Of a stretch of 55,086 bases of DNA, positions 52,152 through 55,086 are shown piece by piece. The stretch comes from Saprospiraceae bacterium (lineage in GTDB: Bacteria; Bacteroidota; Bacteroidia; Chitinophagales; Saprospiraceae). The translations under genes were made by a program, and so were the position numbers. The number at the start of each line of letters is the position of its first letter. The first letter of the stretch is position 1. Below the pieces are notes generated by a model. That model saw only the letters and a list, made by a program, of their open reading frames with translations, searched no databases and was not told the DNA's origin. Location of the stretch: positions 57,476-112,561 of the forward strand of contig JAHDIE010000004.1 in the NCBI GenBank assembly GCA_020630955.1, in the 5' to 3' direction.

Positions 52152-54059
52152 ATGACTTATCAAATTAAAGATCTTGAAGATTATAAAAGAGTGTATAAGG
52201 AAAGCATTGATAATCCTGATGAATTTTGGGCTGACCAAGCTTCTACCTTTAAGTGGATAAAAAAATGGGAGAAAGTAAAAGAATGTGACTTTCAAGGTCC
52301 TGAGATCAAATGGTTTATCGGTGGAAAATTAAATATTACTGAAAATTGCCTAGACCGTCATTTGGATGAAAGCGGTGATAAGATTGCATTACTTTGGGAA
52401 CCCAACAATCCTGACCAAGAGCATCAATCATATACATATAGGGAGCTATTTACGGAAGTGTGCCAATGTGCAAATGCATTGAAAGCTAATGGAATTGTCA
52501 AAGGAGATCGCGTAATACTATACATGCCTATGGTTCCTGAACTTGCCATTGCAGTTTTGGCATGTGCTCGCATTGGAGCTGTTCATTCGGTTGTATTCGC
52601 AGGCTTTTCTGCTCAAGCTTTAGCGGATAGGATTAACGATGCAAAAGCGAAGATGGTTATATGTTCAGATATCAATAATAGAGGAAACAAAACAATTCCC
52701 GTTAAAAAAGTTGTGGACGATGCCATGGAATTATCTTGTCCAACAATAGAAACAGTGATTGTATATAGAAATTCACCAGAAGAAATCAATTGGGATTATA
52801 GAATAAATAAATGGTGGCATCATGAGTTAGATGGACAATCTCCGACTTGTGACCCTGAACCCATGGACTCAGAAGACATGTTATTTATTCTGTATACTTC
52901 TGGATCAACAGGAAAACCTAAAGGAGTAGTTCATACTTGCGGTGGATATATGGTCTATACTAGTTTTTCCTTTAAAAATGTTTTCCAGTATAAGCCTGGA
53001 GACATCTATTGGTGTACAGCAGACATTGGATGGATCACAGGTCATTCTTATATTGTCTATGGACCTTTACTTTCTGGCGCAACAACAATGATGTTTGAAG
53101 GGGTGCCTACTTATCCAGATGCAGGTAGGTTTTGGGAGATCTGTGAAAAACACAAGGTCAATCAATTTTATACAGCGCCAACAGCCATCAGAGCCTTAAT
53201 GGCCAAAGGAAATGATTGGCCAGCCAAGTATGACTTATCTAGCATAAAGGTGCTCGGTACTGTTGGAGAACCCATCAATGAAGAGGCATGGAACTGGTAT
53301 AATGAAAAAATCGGTAAAGGAAAAGCACCTATTGTCGATACTTGGTGGCAAACTGAAACAGGAGGAATTATGCTTACACCTTTGCCCGGCATTACCGACA
53401 CAAAACCTTGTTACGCTTCCTACCCTCTTCCAGGCATAGTTCCAGTCTTGGTTGATTCTGATGGTAATTTAGTAGAAGGAAATGATGTAGAAGGGTTATT
53501 ATGTATTGACCAACCATGGCCTTCAATGATCCGAACAACATATGGTGATCATGACAGATGCAAACAAGTGTATTTCAGTATGTTCGAAGGAAAGTATTTT
53601 ACAGGAGATGGGGCCAGAAGGGATAAAGATGGTCGGATAAGAGTGATCGGACGTGTAGATGATGTTATCAATGTTTCAGGTCATCGAATGGGTACGGCAG
53701 AAGTTGAAAATGCTATAAACGAACATCCTAATGTAATAGAATCTGCTGTTGTAGGGTTTCCGCATGATATAAAAGGGCAAGGAATATTTGCTTACATCAT
53801 TACTGATCAAAAGCAAAAAGATCATAGTGAATTTTATGATGAAATTAAAGCGGTTGTCTCGAAAGAAATTGGGCCCATTGCCAAGCCAGACGAAATAATG
53901 GTTGTAAGCGGACTTCCTAAAACAAGATCAGGCAAAATCATGAGAAGAATACTAAGAAAAATAGCAGCAAATGATGCTTCAAACTTAGGAGATATTTCAA
54001 CACTTTTAAATCCAGAAATTGTTGAAGAAATAAAAACATCTAAAGGAATTATTAATTAA
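52152..54059 (+). CDS. acs: Acetyl-CoA synthetase
   Basis: 635 residues, standard AMP-forming acyl-CoA synthetase. Motifs are the P-loop YTSGSTGKPKGVVHT, the TWWQTETGG segment that positions AMP, the GRVDDVINVSGHRMGTAEVE hinge and LPKTRSGKIMRRILRKIA. The last contains the Lys that is reversibly acetylated in known Acs. It activates acetate to acetyl-CoA in the cytosol. Together with pckA it supports growth on acetate. It is divergent from the carboxylase gene, and the DUF4412-like gene follows 17 bases later. Confidence 0.97.
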   Translation: MTYQIKDLEDYKRVYKESIDNPDEFWADQASTFKWIKKWEKVKECDFQGPEIKWFIGGKLNITENCLDRHLDESGDKIALLWEPNNPDQEHQSYTYRELFTEVCQCANALKANGIVKGDRVILYMPMVPELAIAVLACARIGAVHSVVFAGFSAQALADRINDAKAKMVICSDINNRGNKTIPVKKVVDDAMELSCPTIETVIVYRNSPEEINWDYRINKWWHHELDGQSPTCDPEPMDSEDMLFILYTSGSTGKPKGVVHTCGGYMVYTSFSFKNVFQYKPGDIYWCTADIGWITGHSYIVYGPLLSGATTMMFEGVPTYPDAGRFWEICEKHKVNQFYTAPTAIRALMAKGNDWPAKYDLSSIKVLGTVGEPINEEAWNWYNEKIGKGKAPIVDTWWQTETGGIMLTPLPGITDTKPCYASYPLPGIVPVLVDSDGNLVEGNDVEGLLCIDQPWPSMIRTTYGDHDRCKQVYFSMFEGKYFTGDGARRDKDGRIRVIGRVDDVINVSGHRMGTAEVENAINEHPNVIESAVVGFPHDIKGQGIFAYIITDQKQKDHSEFYDEIKAVVSKEIGPIAKPDEIMVVSGLPKTRSGKIMRRILRKIAANDASNLGDISTLLNPEIVEEIKTSKGIIN

Positions 54060-54076
54060 TCATTATAAATACTCAA

Positions 54077-54961
54077 ATGAAAAATTTAACCCCAAAACTA
54101 TTTTGTCTAATTATGTTTTTAGGTTCATTTCAAGTTTGCTATGGACAAAAGTTATTGGATAAAATCAAAAAAGCTGGAAGAGAAATAGAGTCTGGAATGA
54201 CAGAAGCTGTTGAACAAATTATCACGGATAAAATAATTGAAAAAACTGCTGACAAAATTGGGAACAGCATAGATAGTTTGTTCAAAAGCACCTATAAACG
54301 GGATAGTATTTCAAGTTCTGAAAGAGGAGATACTTTAAACTACTTCGATTTTTTATCAGGCATGAATGAATCCGAAAATGTGCCCGACGAATATACTTTC
54401 GATTTAGGTCTTGAAATAGTTACAACTGACGAGAAAGGCAAAGAATATAACTCAACTCAATACTATCGCCTGGATGGAAAATACTTAGGTATTTTGACTG
54501 AAGGTAATCTGGTAGTCATGGATGCAGAAAATGAACTTATGGCAACATTTGATACAAAAGAAAAAAAGGGTTTTGCGTTTGGAAAATCATTGATGCGTAG
54601 TGCTGGCTCATATGTGCAGAACAAAATGTTTTTAGACTATAGTATCGAAAAAGGGAATAATTCAAAAACTATATTAGGACATCAATGTGAGCTATATATT
54701 GGCTCTTCTGAAAATAATTCTTTTGAAACATATATTGCCAAAGATTTCCCAATTAATATGTACGATGCTTTTGGCAAAATTGCTGACATGTTTTTCGATG
54801 AAAAAGTCAGCGATACTTATAAAGGAATCCCAGGTATGTCCTTGGAGTCTGTAAGTACAATGGAAGATGGTGATGTGTATATTAATAAAGTCAAAAATAT
54901 ATTAAACACTAGTTACACCATTAAAAAATCAGATTATAATTTTGAACTTCAAAACAAGTAG
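54077..54961 (+). CDS. DUF4412-like exported protein
   Basis: 294 residues. A signal peptide (about 1-24, ending VCYGQ) is followed by a helical Lys/Glu segment (to about 70). A beta-rich body follows with a DEYTFDLGLEIVTTDEKGKEYN-like segment (about 100-125) and a GHQCELYIGSS motif. The overall layout resembles DUF4412 proteins of Bacteroidota, whose function is unknown. It starts 17 bases after acs and may be co-transcribed by chance or for a shared condition. No lipobox is seen, so it is periplasmic or secreted. Confidence 0.65.
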   Translation: MKNLTPKLFCLIMFLGSFQVCYGQKLLDKIKKAGREIESGMTEAVEQIITDKIIEKTADKIGNSIDSLFKSTYKRDSISSSERGDTLNYFDFLSGMNESENVPDEYTFDLGLEIVTTDEKGKEYNSTQYYRLDGKYLGILTEGNLVVMDAENELMATFDTKEKKGFAFGKSLMRSAGSYVQNKMFLDYSIEKGNNSKTILGHQCELYIGSSENNSFETYIAKDFPINMYDAFGKIADMFFDEKVSDTYKGIPGMSLESVSTMEDGDVYINKVKNILNTSYTIKKSDYNFELQNK

Positions 54962-55001
54962 AATATTTCACAACATTAAAGATACAATTAGAGGAATTAA
55001 T

Positions 55002-55009
55002 TAGCTTTG
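55002..55009 (+). promoter_or_regulatory. Bacteroidota -7 element (TAGCTTTG) before the last gene
   Basis: An exact TAnnTTTG match 15 bases before ATG 55025, giving a very short leader. No clear -33 element is visible. Confidence 0.45.
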
Positions 55010-55024
55010 TTGAAAAGAATATAA

Positions 55025-55086
55025 ATGGCTGTAGATAAGAAGAAGTATCTTTCAACTAAGCTTCAAAACATGAAAGAATCAGCAAC
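55025..55086 (+). CDS. Partial gene, 3' truncated by the window end
   Basis: An ATG at 55025, preceded by an in-frame stop at 55022-55024, opens a frame of 20 codons that runs off the window (MAVDKKKYLSTKLQNMKESA). It is basic and helical, and too short to identify. Confidence 0.6.
   Translation, partial: MAVDKKKYLSTKLQNMKESA

Overview
The window is an A+T-rich chromosomal segment of a Bacteroidota bacterium, most likely a marine member of the Saprospiria/Saprospiraceae type. Evidence: two proteins end in type A type-IX-secretion (T9SS) sorting domains and one in a type B (CHU_C-like) domain. There is a complete ECF sigma / FecR / STN-TonB receptor / DUF4249 module, an S16 with a long acidic tail, and a run of the Bacteroidota promoter element TAnnTTTG. 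The species assignment is inference. The DNA reads as ordinary chromosome: no transposase, integrase, phage gene, CRISPR array or rRNA was found.

Layout. 1-3594: 3' part of a large surface protein (DUF11 repeats, SdrD-B-like domains, T9SS domain). 3652-6842: RluA-type pseudouridine synthase, STAS protein, class IV aminotransferase and a sulfotransferase-like partner. 6939-11144: secreted CotH-kinase-like protein, MarR regulator, YceI lipoprotein. 11203-13262 (minus): GNAT, PnuC-like and TSUP transporter genes. 13466-14617: RibB joined to a degenerate RibA domain. 14618-15091: non-coding, with two intrinsic terminators. 15092-20918: seven-PAS histidine kinase, single-domain response regulator, and an opposing regulator with receiver, coiled coil and HTH. 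21103-24596: methionine-type aminotransferase, PEP carboxykinase, DoxX-like protein. 24624-33874 (minus): molybdopterin oxidoreductase, then a tight hutI-hutU-DUF1415-glpK-glpD run. 33970-38697 (minus): 1575-residue Cys-rich surface protein. 38905-39805: tRNA-Ser(UGA) and a Crp/Fnr regulator. 39958-46906 (minus): an unknown 462-residue protein, ECF sigma, FecR, TonB receptor and DUF4249 lipoprotein. 47004-55086: rpsP, purE, OmpA/TSP3 protein, single-domain asparaginase, acyl-CoA carboxylase beta subunit, acetyl-CoA synthetase, DUF4412-like protein and the first 62 bases of another gene.

Functionally this looks like an aerobic heterotroph using amino acids and small carbon compounds: histidine (hut), glycerol (glp), acetate (acs), propionyl-type acyl-CoA (carboxylase beta) and gluconeogenesis (pckA). 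It invests heavily in secreted multi-repeat surface proteins. The items most worth a second look are: the aminotransferase/sulfotransferase-like pair, whose aminotransferase lacks the usual fold-type-IV glutamate; the Cys-rich duplication inserted in the CotH domain; the RibA domain without zinc ligands; the hut-glp co-operon; the unknown 462-residue gene ahead of the ECF sigma factor; the terminator-bounded intergenic region after ribB; and the exact 143-residue repeat array with Asp-rich segments.
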